NCBI GenBank assembly: GCA_947458875.1
Contig: CANGZD010000003.1
Location: 70,690-134,689 of the forward strand
Reading direction: 5' to 3'
DNA: 64,000 bases
DNA from: Sphingobacteriaceae bacterium
GTDB lineage: Bacteria > Bacteroidota > Bacteroidia > Sphingobacteriales > Sphingobacteriaceae
Below are positions 9,439-18,002 of this stretch, one piece after another. The notes under the pieces were generated by a model. That model made no database searches. It worked only from the letters and a program-made list of their open reading frames with translations, and had not been told where the DNA came from. Both the position numbers and the translations under genes were made by a program. The stretch's first letter is position 1. The number at the start of each line of letters is the position of its first letter.

Positions 9439-9861
9439 ATGAATAATCCTTCGGGCCTAAGTGTTTTTAGCAGCGAATTTAAGGTTCGCCCAGACGATAT
9501 TGACATGTTTAATCATGTACACAACAGCACTTATTTTGATTATGTGCTAGCTGCCCGTTACGAACAAATGGAAAAGTATTATGGGATGGCCATGGAAGAG
9601 TTTATGAAATTGGGCTACGGCTGGGTAGTCAAAACTGCCCACGTAGATTATAAGCGACCTTTAAACTTGGGCGATGAGTTCATCGTACATACCGGCATAT
9701 CAGAAATCAACACCAAAGGATGTAAGGTAATCTTTGAGATCATCAACAAGAAAACCAATAAAGTATCTTGCGATGGGTGGTTTGATTATGTGATGATCGA
9801 TCTGCAAACCGGCCGTGGAGCAATAGTTACAACAGAAATTATAGAGAAATACGCGATTTGA
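9439..9861 (+). CDS. Acyl-CoA thioesterase, hotdog fold (4HBT family)
   Basis: A 140-residue single-domain hotdog protein predicted to hydrolyse acyl-CoA thioesters. The family block VRPDDIDMFNHVHNSTYFDYV (residues about 16-36) contains the Asp and the helix-start asparagine typical of 4-hydroxybenzoyl-CoA-type thioesterases; the GWVVKTAHVDYKRPLNLGD segment is the central strand pair. Substrate cannot be told from sequence. CATATTTG (one mismatch from TAnnTTTG) sits four bases before the ATG. Its TGA and the TGA of the convergent ddl gene are separated by one base. A second hotdog gene lies at 13077. Confidence 0.85.
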   Translation: MNNPSGLSVFSSEFKVRPDDIDMFNHVHNSTYFDYVLAARYEQMEKYYGMAMEEFMKLGYGWVVKTAHVDYKRPLNLGDEFIVHTGISEINTKGCKVIFEIINKKTNKVSCDGWFDYVMIDLQTGRGAIVTTEIIEKYAI

Positions 9862-9862
9862 T

Positions 9863-10846
9863 TCAGAGTATCACCTCTATTAGTTCTGTATAAAACTCGT
9901 TAATGGTGCGTCCGGCAGCACGCACCTGCTGCGGAATAATGCTGTTCTCTGACTGACCAGGAACGGTATTGATCTCTATAAAATAAAAACTCCCCGTTCC
10001 TTCTTCCAGGATATAATCAATGCGCACCACGCCCCTGCAATTCAGCTTGAGGTAAACGTCTTTGGCGATCTGATTAACAAGGCTAAGTTCTTCCTCATTC
10101 ATTCGGCCAGGTGTAATTTCTTCTGATACACCCGGGGTATATTTGGCTTCAAAATCAAAAAACTCTTTAGAAGAAATGATCTCGGTGGCCGGCAGCACTT
10201 TAATGCCATCCTTGCCTTTGTACACGCCAATGGTAAATTCCCTGCCCTGAATAAATTCTTCCACCAGCACCTGGGTATCTTCGGCAAAAGCCTTATCCAA
10301 GGCTTCCTGAATTTCGGCAGGCGATTTCACCTTAGTCATACCAATACTGCTGCCACCATTATTCGGTTTTACGAAATAAGGCAGCTTCAACTCATTTTTT
10401 ATGGTTTCCGCATTCGCGGGATGATTTTCGAAAAACTGACAAGACCTGGCAACATATAATCCCGGAATATCCTTTACAATGGCCTTGGTATAACCTTTGT
10501 TCATGCTAATGGCCGAAGTCAAGGCGTCGCAGCTGGTGTAAGGAATATGCAGCATGTCGAAGTACCCCTGTAATTTGCCATCCTCACCTGGAGAACCATG
10601 CAAACCGATAAAAACCGCATCAAAAGTCACTTTATTACCGCCCAAAAGCAGGCTGAAATCATTTTTATCGATCTCATGCTTCGCAGCAAACGCATCTTCG
10701 TAATACCAGCTGTCGGGTGTAATGATGATCTTATAGACGTCAAAACGGCTGGCATCCAAATTTTTTTCAATAACGGCGGCACTCTTAATAGAAATCACCG
10801 ATTCGCCGGTGAAACCTCCCGTAACCAGAGCAATGGTCTTTTTCAT
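9863..10846 (-). CDS. ddl: D-alanine--D-alanine ligase
   Basis: ATP-dependent ligation of two D-alanines for the peptidoglycan stem peptide; cytosolic ATP-grasp enzyme. About 327 residues from MKKTIALVTGGFTGE. The glycine-rich N-terminal loop, GLHGSPGEDGKLQGYF (substrate and inhibitor site), KPNNGGSSIGM, EEFIQGREFT and the metal/ATP motif FIEINTVPG near residue 300 are all present. A start three codons earlier (10855) is possible, but the family normally begins at MKK. A TATATTTG box lies six bases upstream of this ATG. It is divergent from a PASTA/mltG envelope gene run, which fits a cell-wall neighbourhood. Confidence 0.95.
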   Translation of the reverse strand: MKKTIALVTGGFTGESVISIKSAAVIEKNLDASRFDVYKIIITPDSWYYEDAFAAKHEIDKNDFSLLLGGNKVTFDAVFIGLHGSPGEDGKLQGYFDMLHIPYTSCDALTSAISMNKGYTKAIVKDIPGLYVARSCQFFENHPANAETIKNELKLPYFVKPNNGGSSIGMTKVKSPAEIQEALDKAFAEDTQVLVEEFIQGREFTIGVYKGKDGIKVLPATEIISSKEFFDFEAKYTPGVSEEITPGRMNEEELSLVNQIAKDVYLKLNCRGVVRIDYILEEGTGSFYFIEINTVPGQSENSIIPQQVRAAGRTINEFYTELIEVIL

Positions 10847-10852
10847 ATGCCT

Positions 10853-10860
10853 CAAATATA
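10853..10860 (-). promoter_or_regulatory. Candidate -7 promoter box of ddl
   Basis: TATATTTG on the minus strand matches TAnnTTTG and ends six bases before the chosen ddl ATG, so the transcript would have almost no leader. A good -33 element is not apparent. Confidence 0.45.
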
Positions 10861-10943
10861 AATGAAATTTACGGTGCTATTACAGTACAATCACTTCCAA
10901 AATCCTTATTTTTCAAGTAAGTTTGAATGCAAAATAAACCATA

Positions 10944-11711
10944 ATGAGTAATTTTTTTAGCTACCTCAAAACCAAAACCTTTCGTAAAAACTTATATTGG
11001 GCATTAGGCTCTGTATTTGCCTTTTTATTGATAATTTTTTACAGTTTGAGATTTTACACCCACCATGGTGAGGGCGTTCCGGTACCAAAATTGAAAGGAT
11101 TACCCATTGAGCGTGCAATAGAATTACTGGAGAACCAAGGTTTTCGTTATCAAATCGATTCGGTTTATCAATTAGATAAAGAACCGGGTATTGTGATTGA
11201 ACAAGATCCAGATCCAAATACCAATGTGAAACTAAACAGAACCCTCTATCTTACCATCATTACTCGTCAGGCTCCCGATATCCGATTCCCTGAAATAAGC
11301 GGTAAAACTTACTTGGAGGTAGCCGCTACCCTAAGTAATTATGGACTCAAATTGGGTGACACCTCATATGTAAATGATGTTGCAAAGGATGTGATATTGG
11401 CATTTCGATTTAGAGGTCGCGACCTCCAGGCCGGAAACTCTATCCCCAAAGGTTCAATCATTGATCTGATTTTAGGTGATGGTAAAGGTGCCAGCGAAGT
11501 TGACATTCCAAACTTATTGGGTTTAACACTAGGTGAAGCAAGAATGGCGCTCCTGGGTTCTTCTTTGAAAATGGGAACCATTAACTTTCAAGGTGGTGGC
11601 CGCGATACCATCAATGCGAAAATCATCAAACAGTATCCGGCGCCTACAGATTCCCTGAGCAAAATGAGCATAGGAAGCAGTGTAAACGTGATTCTTTCGG
11701 GAGGAAAATAA
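10944..11711 (+). CDS. PASTA domain protein, membrane-anchored
   Basis: A 255-residue protein with a short cytoplasmic N-terminus, one membrane helix (residues about 18-38) and three consecutive PASTA repeats outside the membrane (about 45-112, 113-182 and 186-254), each with the VPxLxGLxxxxAxxxL pattern. PASTA domains bind peptidoglycan or muropeptides and usually sit on penicillin-binding proteins or Ser/Thr kinases; here no kinase or transpeptidase domain is attached. The gene starts a same-strand run with a rhodanese gene (overlapping by one base) and mltG, and faces ddl, so a role in peptidoglycan sensing or synthesis is likely. A TAAGTTTG box (10918-10925) is 18 bases upstream. Confidence 0.85.
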   Translation: MSNFFSYLKTKTFRKNLYWALGSVFAFLLIIFYSLRFYTHHGEGVPVPKLKGLPIERAIELLENQGFRYQIDSVYQLDKEPGIVIEQDPDPNTNVKLNRTLYLTIITRQAPDIRFPEISGKTYLEVAATLSNYGLKLGDTSYVNDVAKDVILAFRFRGRDLQAGNSIPKGSIIDLILGDGKGASEVDIPNLLGLTLGEARMALLGSSLKMGTINFQGGGRDTINAKIIKQYPAPTDSLSKMSIGSSVNVILSGGK

Positions 11712-12016
11712 TGGCAGACATCAGTCCGGAAGAATTGAAGCAAAGTCTTCAAGAAGGCAAAGATATACAGCTTTTGGATGTGAGAGAAGCCATCGAGTTT
11801 CACACTTTTAACATCGGGGGTGTCCACATCCCGCTTGGTCAACTACCACAGAGTTTAGAAGATTTAGAATGGGATAAGTCAACCGAAATTGCGGTGATTT
11901 GCCAAAGAGGGATCAGAAGTAAAACAGCCTGTCAAATTTTAGAAATGGCTGGTTTTAAAAATGTCAGAAACCTGACTGGAGGACTTTTGGGTTGGAGAAA
12001 AACGTTTAATTTATAA
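11711..12016 (+). CDS. Rhodanese-like domain protein
   Basis: A 101-residue single rhodanese domain, cytosolic by lack of a signal. It has the N-terminal VREAIEF motif and the active-site loop CQRGIRS with the sulfur-carrying cysteine at about residue 64, followed by the typical NLTGGLLGW ending. Single-domain rhodaneses carry persulfide sulfur to acceptors; the partner here is unknown. Its ATG overlaps the stop of the PASTA gene (TAATG), so translation is probably coupled, and mltG follows after four bases. Confidence 0.9.
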   Translation: MADISPEELKQSLQEGKDIQLLDVREAIEFHTFNIGGVHIPLGQLPQSLEDLEWDKSTEIAVICQRGIRSKTACQILEMAGFKNVRNLTGGLLGWRKTFNL

Positions 12017-12020
12017 ATCT

Positions 12021-13073
12021 ATGAGCAAGAAATCTTCAAAAAAACTAAATACAACTACGAAAATAGGTTTAGCCTTTTTGTTTTTCTTACTTCTGATCGG
12101 GGGTATATATAGTTCGACTTATCTCTGGAAGTTTATAGGTGGCAATGTAAGTGCTAAACAACAATACCTGTTCGTACGTACTGGTTCAGATTTCGAGGAT
12201 TTAGTCCAAAATCTTCGTGAAAATGAAATCTTAATTGATAGTAATAGTTTTAGATGGGTAGCCGGCAAGATGAATTTCAAGAAGATCAAACCAGGTAAAT
12301 ACGGTTTAGAAGAAGGCATGAGCAACCGTAGGCTGATCAATATGCTCAAAGCCGGAAATCAGGAACCGGTGAGACTCAATTTTCAAAATATCCGCCTCAA
12401 AGAAGAATTTGCCGATTTAATATCCCGCCAACTGGAGGCAGATAGTTTATCTATCATTCGTTTACTGGATTCTACCGCTTTTGTAAAGGCCCATGGCTTT
12501 ACTACAGACGAGGTTTATGTCATGTTCTTGCCCAATAGTTATGAGCTGTATTGGAATACAAATGCTGAACAATTTTTTGAACGCATGCATGAAGAATACC
12601 AAAAGTTTTGGACAGAAAAAAAGAAGAAAAGAGCCGAAGAAATAGGCCTCACTCCCACCGAAGTGAGTATTTTGGCATCAATTGTGGATAGTGAAGCCTT
12701 GGTAGACAGCGAAATGCCGACCATTGCTGGATTGTACCTGAACCGTTTATTCACAGACATGAAATTAGAATCGGACCCTACGGTCATTTTTGCAACCAAA
12801 GATTTCACTATTCGCAGAGTACTTAATAAACACCTGAAAACGGCTTCGCCTTATAATACTTACCAAAATCGTGGTTTGCCTCCGGGACCCATCAGCATGC
12901 CAAGTATTGCTGCAATAGATGCCGTGCTTAATTATAAAAAACACAATTACATCTACATGTGTGCTAAAGAGGATTTTTCAGGCTACCACAATTTCGCTAC
13001 GAATATGACAGCACATTTAGCGAATGCTAAGAAGTTTCAGCAGGCTTTAAACGACAGAAATATCAAGAAATAG
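12021..13073 (+). CDS. mltG: Endolytic peptidoglycan transglycosylase MltG (YceG family)
   Basis: Cleaves nascent glycan strands and is thought to end their elongation. The 350 residues comprise a short cytoplasmic tail, one membrane helix (about 14-35), a LysM-like segment and the YceG catalytic domain. The catalytic glutamate of E. coli MltG (E218 in the EKE motif) corresponds to E225 in ASIVDSEA; the first Glu of the usual EKE is Asp here. Further family motifs are LESDPTVIF, SPYNTYQNRGLPPGPIS and a C-terminal FATNMTAH-like block. Stop TAG is four bases before the next ATG. The gene order PASTA, rhodanese, mltG suggests cotranscription. Confidence 0.93.
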   Translation: MSKKSSKKLNTTTKIGLAFLFFLLLIGGIYSSTYLWKFIGGNVSAKQQYLFVRTGSDFEDLVQNLRENEILIDSNSFRWVAGKMNFKKIKPGKYGLEEGMSNRRLINMLKAGNQEPVRLNFQNIRLKEEFADLISRQLEADSLSIIRLLDSTAFVKAHGFTTDEVYVMFLPNSYELYWNTNAEQFFERMHEEYQKFWTEKKKKRAEEIGLTPTEVSILASIVDSEALVDSEMPTIAGLYLNRLFTDMKLESDPTVIFATKDFTIRRVLNKHLKTASPYNTYQNRGLPPGPISMPSIAAIDAVLNYKKHNYIYMCAKEDFSGYHNFATNMTAHLANAKKFQQALNDRNIKK

Positions 13074-13076
13074 TCC

Positions 13077-13484
13077 ATGTATACCCATACCACAAAAATT
13101 AGAGTCAGATACGGCGAAACAGACCAAATGGGCTATATGTATTATGGCAATTATGCTCAATTTTATGAGGTTGGACGGGTAGAGATGCTCCGAAGCCTGG
13201 GCATGAGTTATCAGGAAATGGAAGACTCCGGCATTATGATGCCAGTACTCGAATTGAAATGCAAATACATTAAACCCGCTAAATATGATCAGGAAATTAC
13301 GGTCAAAGTCATTATAGACAAAATGCCGGGCATACGAATTCACTTTACATATGAGTTATATAATGAGGCGGAGGAGTTGATTAACCTGGGTGAAACCACC
13401 CTTGTTTTTGTAGATATGGAGAAAAATAAACCTTGTTTACCTCCTGAAGAGTTTTTAAATAAAATGGCGGCATATTTTAACTAA
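13077..13484 (+). CDS. Acyl-CoA thioesterase, YbgC-like hotdog protein
   Basis: A 135-residue hotdog thioesterase. It carries the YbgC-type motif RYGETDQMGYMYYGNYAQFYE near residues 11-31, where the Asp is catalytic, and LELKCKYIKPAKYDQEITV in the central sheet. YbgC proteins act on short acyl-CoA or acyl-ACP and in proteobacteria sit with Tol-Pal; here the neighbours are mltG (3 bases upstream) and a YihY membrane protein (2 bases downstream), so it belongs to the same envelope transcript. Substrate is not deducible. It is only distantly similar to the thioesterase at 9439. Confidence 0.88.
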   Translation: MYTHTTKIRVRYGETDQMGYMYYGNYAQFYEVGRVEMLRSLGMSYQEMEDSGIMMPVLELKCKYIKPAKYDQEITVKVIIDKMPGIRIHFTYELYNEAEELINLGETTLVFVDMEKNKPCLPPEEFLNKMAAYFN

Positions 13485-13486
13485 AT

Positions 13487-14473
13487 ATGAATTCCTTGCA
13501 CCGATGGTTATTGAAGTTTAAGCCCTATTTTCTATTCATTGAATGGACAAAGGTCCTTATTCTTCCAGGTTTTAAACCTCTACCATTGTATACCGTAGGA
13601 TTGTTTTTTTTTAAAGAATTGGCTAAGGAATCGCTGGTGAATAAAGCTTCTTCCTTAGCTTATAATTTCTTATTGGCCGTATTCCCAGGTATCATTTTCT
13701 TATTTACACTTATTCCATACATTCCAATTTCAGATTTTCAGGATCAGTTACTTTCATTGGTGGAAATGGTGCTCCCTCAGAATGCCTACTTGGCAGTACA
13801 ATCTACATTAGAGGATATCATCAAAAACCAAAACGGGAAATTGCTTTCATTTGGTTTTATTTTCGCCGTATTCTTTGCCACCAACGGCGTTCACAGCCTG
13901 ATGCTTGCTTTTAACAAGTCATCACTCATTGTAGAAAACAGAACATGGCTAAAACAACGTTGGGTAGCTATTAAATTAAGTTTTATTCTCATTATTGCAC
14001 TAATTCTGAGTTTAAGCATCATCACTTTCAGTGAGTACTTCTTTGGAATTTTACGCCGTGAAATCGGATTACTCAATCCGGGTTTTTGGATATTTTTAAT
14101 TGAGGTAGCCCGTTGGATCATCTTAACCGGCCTCTACCTGATTACCATCTCCATTCTCTATCGGTATGGACCTGCTACTCCTAAAAAATGGAAATTTTTC
14201 AGTCCAGGAGCATGGCTGGCTACGATTTTAGCCATACTAACCTTTTGGGGCTTTGCGTACTACATCAACAATTTCGGGACTTACAATAAATTATACGGCT
14301 CCATCGGTACACTCATCGTCATGATGATTTGGATGTACATCAATTCCCTCATCATCCTTGTTGGATTTGAATTAAACGCTAGCATCGAACTCTCTAAGCG
14401 TATCATCAAGATTGTCAAACCCCTACCTCAACGCTTCAGACAAAATCTGGAACTAAAAAATCAACCTAAATAG
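13487..14473 (+). CDS. YihY/BrkB family inner-membrane protein
   Basis: A 328-residue integral membrane protein with about six hydrophobic segments (near 55-78, 120-140, 163-185, 205-225, 238-260 and 272-295). The family motif SSLAYNFLLAVFPGIIFLFTLIPYIP, with the helix after it, is near residue 55, and the FGTYNKLYGSIGTLIVMMIWMYI block near 265 is characteristic. Older annotations called this family ribonuclease BN by mistake; its molecular function is not established. It closes the run from the PASTA gene onwards. Stop is TAG. Confidence 0.9.
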   Translation: MNSLHRWLLKFKPYFLFIEWTKVLILPGFKPLPLYTVGLFFFKELAKESLVNKASSLAYNFLLAVFPGIIFLFTLIPYIPISDFQDQLLSLVEMVLPQNAYLAVQSTLEDIIKNQNGKLLSFGFIFAVFFATNGVHSLMLAFNKSSLIVENRTWLKQRWVAIKLSFILIIALILSLSIITFSEYFFGILRREIGLLNPGFWIFLIEVARWIILTGLYLITISILYRYGPATPKKWKFFSPGAWLATILAILTFWGFAYYINNFGTYNKLYGSIGTLIVMMIWMYINSLIILVGFELNASIELSKRIIKIVKPLPQRFRQNLELKNQPK

Positions 14474-14544
14474 ATTATCTGGTACAACACTTGTAAGCTT
14501 AAAGGCAATTAACTATTTCGTTTTAATTAAATTATAAACGTATT

Positions 14545-15615
14545 ATGAAAACCTTTAAACTATGGCAGTCTGCATTGGGATTAATGATAGCTGCAAACAT
14601 GCTCTTCAGTTCTTGTGAAACCTTGAAGAATGAGGAGATTTCACCTCAAAATGAGGAAATTTTAACAAACTCGTCTTCAAGCTCGGGTCAAACGGTACTC
14701 ATGTCGTATGACCGCACGAGTACCTCCTCTCCTTATGCCATTACCCTCGACACGATCATTGATAATGATAACGGTACTTGGACTTGGAGCTGGACGGCAC
14801 AAAACCCGTATCCGGGTGATGGCACCAACGGAACTATCCAAGATCTTGATCACTGGAACATGACTCTCGGGCATTACGCCAGCATGAATGATATCGTAAT
14901 TGGTGAAGTAAGTACCGATGGTATTACTTGGACTAAATTCAGACCAGAATACCGGATCGACATTGACCAATCTTGCTCGGCAGACACTGTGATTCAATTG
15001 AATTTGAGTACGCGTGGAGATCAAAAATCATATTACAGAATTACTGTAAACAAAAGCTTTGCTGTAGATGATTCGGTTAAAGCCATTTATGTTTCGGGTC
15101 GTGAAACGGGCTGTGGTATATTTCAATTCAGTGGATTCGGTCGCCCAGAGGAAATAAGCACCAGTTGTAGTTTAGGCCAAGGTTATTACCTGAATAAGGA
15201 TGATTTTGTTTGGAGCAGTAATGTTACCGTTGGAGGATATACCTACACTCAGGCTGAAGCCAGGGCCATTTATGAAACGAGCAATAAGGGTGGCATCAGG
15301 GATGCTAAATACGCATTTATCAATGCCGTGGTGATTAAAATGAGTGAAGCAACCATCAGCCGAACCGAAACTGTCTGGGCCGATCTCTTGATAGTGGATA
15401 ATTACCTCAGTAGGTTAGGCAAGTTAACGCCTTCAAATCTTCCAACAGGAAATGATGAAGTGAGAGACGCTGCCAGCCGCCTGAATAGGTGGATAGATTC
15501 CCATTTGTGTAATGATAAAAAATCCATCTCAAAGACTTTCCGTACGAGTATTATTACTTGTGCGGAAAGTTTGGACTTGGTATTGCATCTATTACCACAA
15601 TTAACCTTTTCTTAA
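14545..15615 (+). CDS. Uncharacterised lipoprotein, first of a tandem pair
   Basis: A 356-residue predicted lipoprotein (signal ending LFSSC, Cys about 24) that I cannot assign to a known family. It aligns along its length with the next gene: shared blocks are TSSPYAITLD, NGTWTWSWTAQNP, a GTIQDLDHW motif, QSCSADTVIQLNLSTRGD and GIFQFSGFG. Later shared blocks are VTVGGYTYTQAEARAIYETSNKGG and LTPSNLPTGND. The second half (Tyr/Trp-rich, with AEARAIYE) recurs in secreted Bacteroidota proteins of unknown role. Unlike its partner it carries about 30 extra residues after the shared IDSHLC end. Probably surface-exposed; no catalytic residues are evident. Confidence 0.65.
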   Translation: MKTFKLWQSALGLMIAANMLFSSCETLKNEEISPQNEEILTNSSSSSGQTVLMSYDRTSTSSPYAITLDTIIDNDNGTWTWSWTAQNPYPGDGTNGTIQDLDHWNMTLGHYASMNDIVIGEVSTDGITWTKFRPEYRIDIDQSCSADTVIQLNLSTRGDQKSYYRITVNKSFAVDDSVKAIYVSGRETGCGIFQFSGFGRPEEISTSCSLGQGYYLNKDDFVWSSNVTVGGYTYTQAEARAIYETSNKGGIRDAKYAFINAVVIKMSEATISRTETVWADLLIVDNYLSRLGKLTPSNLPTGNDEVRDAASRLNRWIDSHLCNDKKSISKTFRTSIITCAESLDLVLHLLPQLTFS

Positions 15616-15634
15616 AATCATAAACCTTAATCAA

Positions 15635-16624
15635 ATGAAAAAATTAAACAAATTCTGGCCTATCATAGCAACTGTATTGGTCCTAGCCAGTTTAATGGGT
15701 GCTTGTAAAAAAATGAGCCATGAGGAAGAAGTTCCACAGAATGTGGTCAATTCAGTGAATAATTCCGGTCCTCAGTCCTTTATTGCCTCCAATGCCACCA
15801 GTACCATTTTACCAAGCATCAGTACCTCCTCGCCCTACGTCGTTACCCTTGAAAGCATTAATAATAATGGAGATGGTACTTATACCTGGATTTGGTCAGT
15901 ACTTAACCCAAATCCTGGTAATGGCCTCAACGGTACAGTGCAGGACTTGAGTCATTGGGACATCACGCTGGGGCAATGTGCCACTATAGACGATGTGGTG
16001 AGTGCATCCATGAGTGAAGATGGAATCAACTGGTTGGTGAATTATCTGCCAAGCTTAAGACCCGATCCAAGTCAAAATTGTTATGCAGATTCGGTAATCA
16101 AATTCGACCTCGGAACGCGAAGCAACATTAAATCGTATTATCAATTAACTGTCAGTAAAAATTTCAGTGTAGATAATACTGTTATAGCGGTGTACAAATC
16201 AGGTAATAATACCCGATGTGGCACATTTCAATTCAGCGGACTGGGTTGCCCGATCGTACCAGGAATATCCTGCGCTTTCTCTCAGGGATATTTTTTCGCA
16301 AAACCAAACCTGATCTGGCCAAGCAATGTGACAATTGGAGGCTACAACTATACCCAAGCCGAAGGTAAAGCCATTTGGAATACTTCCAACAAAGGTGGAA
16401 TTAAAGATTCAAAAGCCGGATTTCTCCAAGTTGCTGCCATTAAGCTCAGTGGAACTAATGTTGCTCCAACTGCAAGCGTATGGGCTGATGTAGCAATCGT
16501 GGAAAATTACCTCTCTAGTGTGGGCAAACTTAGTCCGACAAATTTACCTACCGGAGATGCAGCAGCAAAAGCCGCTGCGGGAAGAATTGGGGATTGGATT
16601 GACCAACATCATTGTACACTATGA
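15635..16624 (+). CDS. Uncharacterised lipoprotein, second of a tandem pair
   Basis: A 329-residue paralogue of the gene directly upstream (19 bases apart). Lipobox LMGAC (Cys about 24). Conserved with the partner: SSPYVVTLE, GTYTWIWSVLNPNPG, GTVQDLSHWDITLGQC, QNCYADSVIKFDLGTRS, GTFQFSGLGC, VTIGGYNYTQAEGKAIW and LSPTNLPTGD; it ends soon after IDQHHC. The conserved cysteines in both copies (for example QSC/QNC, GCG/RCG and the final C) suggest disulfides outside the cytoplasm. A strong hairpin terminator follows, so the pair is probably one transcription unit. Function unknown. Confidence 0.65.
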   Translation: MKKLNKFWPIIATVLVLASLMGACKKMSHEEEVPQNVVNSVNNSGPQSFIASNATSTILPSISTSSPYVVTLESINNNGDGTYTWIWSVLNPNPGNGLNGTVQDLSHWDITLGQCATIDDVVSASMSEDGINWLVNYLPSLRPDPSQNCYADSVIKFDLGTRSNIKSYYQLTVSKNFSVDNTVIAVYKSGNNTRCGTFQFSGLGCPIVPGISCAFSQGYFFAKPNLIWPSNVTIGGYNYTQAEGKAIWNTSNKGGIKDSKAGFLQVAAIKLSGTNVAPTASVWADVAIVENYLSSVGKLSPTNLPTGDAAAKAAAGRIGDWIDQHHCTL

Positions 16625-16635
16625 TTATAAAAATA

Positions 16636-16669
16636 TATGAGGAGCCTAGTAAGCTCCTCATACATTTTT
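16636..16669 (+). terminator. Rho-independent terminator after the lipoprotein pair
   Basis: A perfect ten-base stem (16636-16645 with 16653-16662, TATGAGGAGC/GCTCCTCATA), seven-base loop, then CATTTTTC, 12 bases after the stop codon. Confidence 0.85.
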
Positions 16670-16779
16670 CTGAAACTTTTAATGCGTTCTGGATGTTAAA
16701 ATTAGACTACCTGAAAATTATTTTCAAGCTTGCACAATTTTAACCAATTATAATAGTTATTAATTATAAATTAAATATA

Positions 16780-17103
16780 ATGTATATGGAAGCGATTAAA
16801 TCATCTCAATCTAAATATCAAAAAAGATTGAGAAGCGCCCGTCTTAAGGAATTAAGACATCTGCTTAAATTCACTCAGAAAGATATGGCTAAAATACTCA
16901 ATATCACGCAAGTAGGGTATTTTAGAATGGAAAACGGTGACAATGACATTACCGTTGATAAGGTTTACAGCCTATCGAAAGAATTTGGCCTATCTCCTAC
17001 CTGGCTCATTTGTGGTATCGGCTGCATGTTCGACCCAAAAATTAAAATGCAGAAGTCGAAAGAATGGAAGCACGATGAACTGAATCATGACTTGGCCATG
17101 TAG
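16780..17103 (+). CDS. HTH (XRE/Cro-type) DNA-binding protein
   Basis: A 107-residue protein with one helix-turn-helix domain of the Cro/CI type: LRHLLKFTQKDMAKILNITQVGYFRMENG spans residues about 26-54, and ITVDKVYSLSKEFGLSPTWLICG completes the five-helix fold. The Q-K-D-M-A turn and the ENG ending are diagnostic. The tail is short and charged, with no ligand domain. It stands alone between a terminator and a DUF3050 gene, so its target cannot be inferred; autoregulation or control of the lipoprotein pair upstream is possible but unproven. An alternative start is the ATG two codons later. Confidence 0.8.
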   Translation: MYMEAIKSSQSKYQKRLRSARLKELRHLLKFTQKDMAKILNITQVGYFRMENGDNDITVDKVYSLSKEFGLSPTWLICGIGCMFDPKIKMQKSKEWKHDELNHDLAM

Positions 17104-17181
17104 CGAATATTTCTTGTCATCCGATTTTAAAAATAGAAAATAAACGCTGTGGCATTGAATACTGCTGCTTAACATTGTAAC

Positions 17182-17970
17182 ATGAGTACCAGCATTCAAA
17201 AAATTCAAGCAGAGATTTCGGAACTTCGTAACAAACTCACGGTCCACCCGGTTTACAGCAGCATTGTAAAGAAAGAAGATTTAGAAGTTTTTATGCAGCA
17301 CCATGTTTTTGCGGTATGGGATTTTATGTCATTACTAAAATCTTTACAGCAATCATTAACATGTGTGGGCACTCCTTGGTTTCCCGTGGGTAATGCCTCC
17401 ACCCGTTTCTTAATCAATGAAATTGTAGTAGGTGAAGAAAGCGATGTGGATGAGGAAGGCAATCGCACCAGCCACTTTGAATTATATTTAAAGGCCATGG
17501 AGCAAGCAGGAGCAAATACCGGTCAAATTCATTCTTTTTTGGAAGAACTAAAAGCTGGTTCGAGCCTTCATGATGCCTTATCTAATGCAAAGGTATCTCC
17601 ATCCATTTCTGAATTTGTAAAATATACTTTTGAAATCATCGATTCTGGTAAGCCCCACTTACAAGCTGCTGTTTTCACTTTTGGAAGAGAAGATCTCATT
17701 CCTGATATGTTTATCGCCATGGTGAAGGACCTGAATGAAAGTTCGGGCGGCCAAACTTCCATTTTCAAATATTATCTGGAGCGTCATATTGAAGTAGACG
17801 GCGATCACCACAGTCAACTGGCCCTACAAATGACCGATGAATTGATCGGTGGAGATGAATTGAAAACTCAAGAAGCACTAGAAGCCGTGAAAAAAGCACT
17901 ACAGGTGCGCATTAAACTTTGGGATGGCGTAATGAATACCATTCAGGCTAATGAATTGATACTTAATTAA
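17182..17970 (+). CDS. DUF3050 family protein (haem-oxygenase-like fold)
   Basis: A 262-residue soluble protein matching the DUF3050 pattern. It is helix-rich and contains FMQHHVFAVWDFMSLLKSLQ near residue 38, NEIVVGEESDVDEEG near 80, FELYLKAMEQAG and HIEVDGDHHSQLA near 205. The spaced His/Glu residues in these helices resemble those of haem-oxygenase-like diiron oxidases, so a metal-dependent oxidase role is conceivable. That is inference only, since no member is characterised to my knowledge. yajQ follows 32 bases downstream on the same strand. Confidence 0.8.
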   Translation: MSTSIQKIQAEISELRNKLTVHPVYSSIVKKEDLEVFMQHHVFAVWDFMSLLKSLQQSLTCVGTPWFPVGNASTRFLINEIVVGEESDVDEEGNRTSHFELYLKAMEQAGANTGQIHSFLEELKAGSSLHDALSNAKVSPSISEFVKYTFEIIDSGKPHLQAAVFTFGREDLIPDMFIAMVKDLNESSGGQTSIFKYYLERHIEVDGDHHSQLALQMTDELIGGDELKTQEALEAVKKALQVRIKLWDGVMNTIQANELILN

Positions 17971-18002
17971 TAAACGGTTACCTTAGGATCAAAAATTAGC
18001 TT

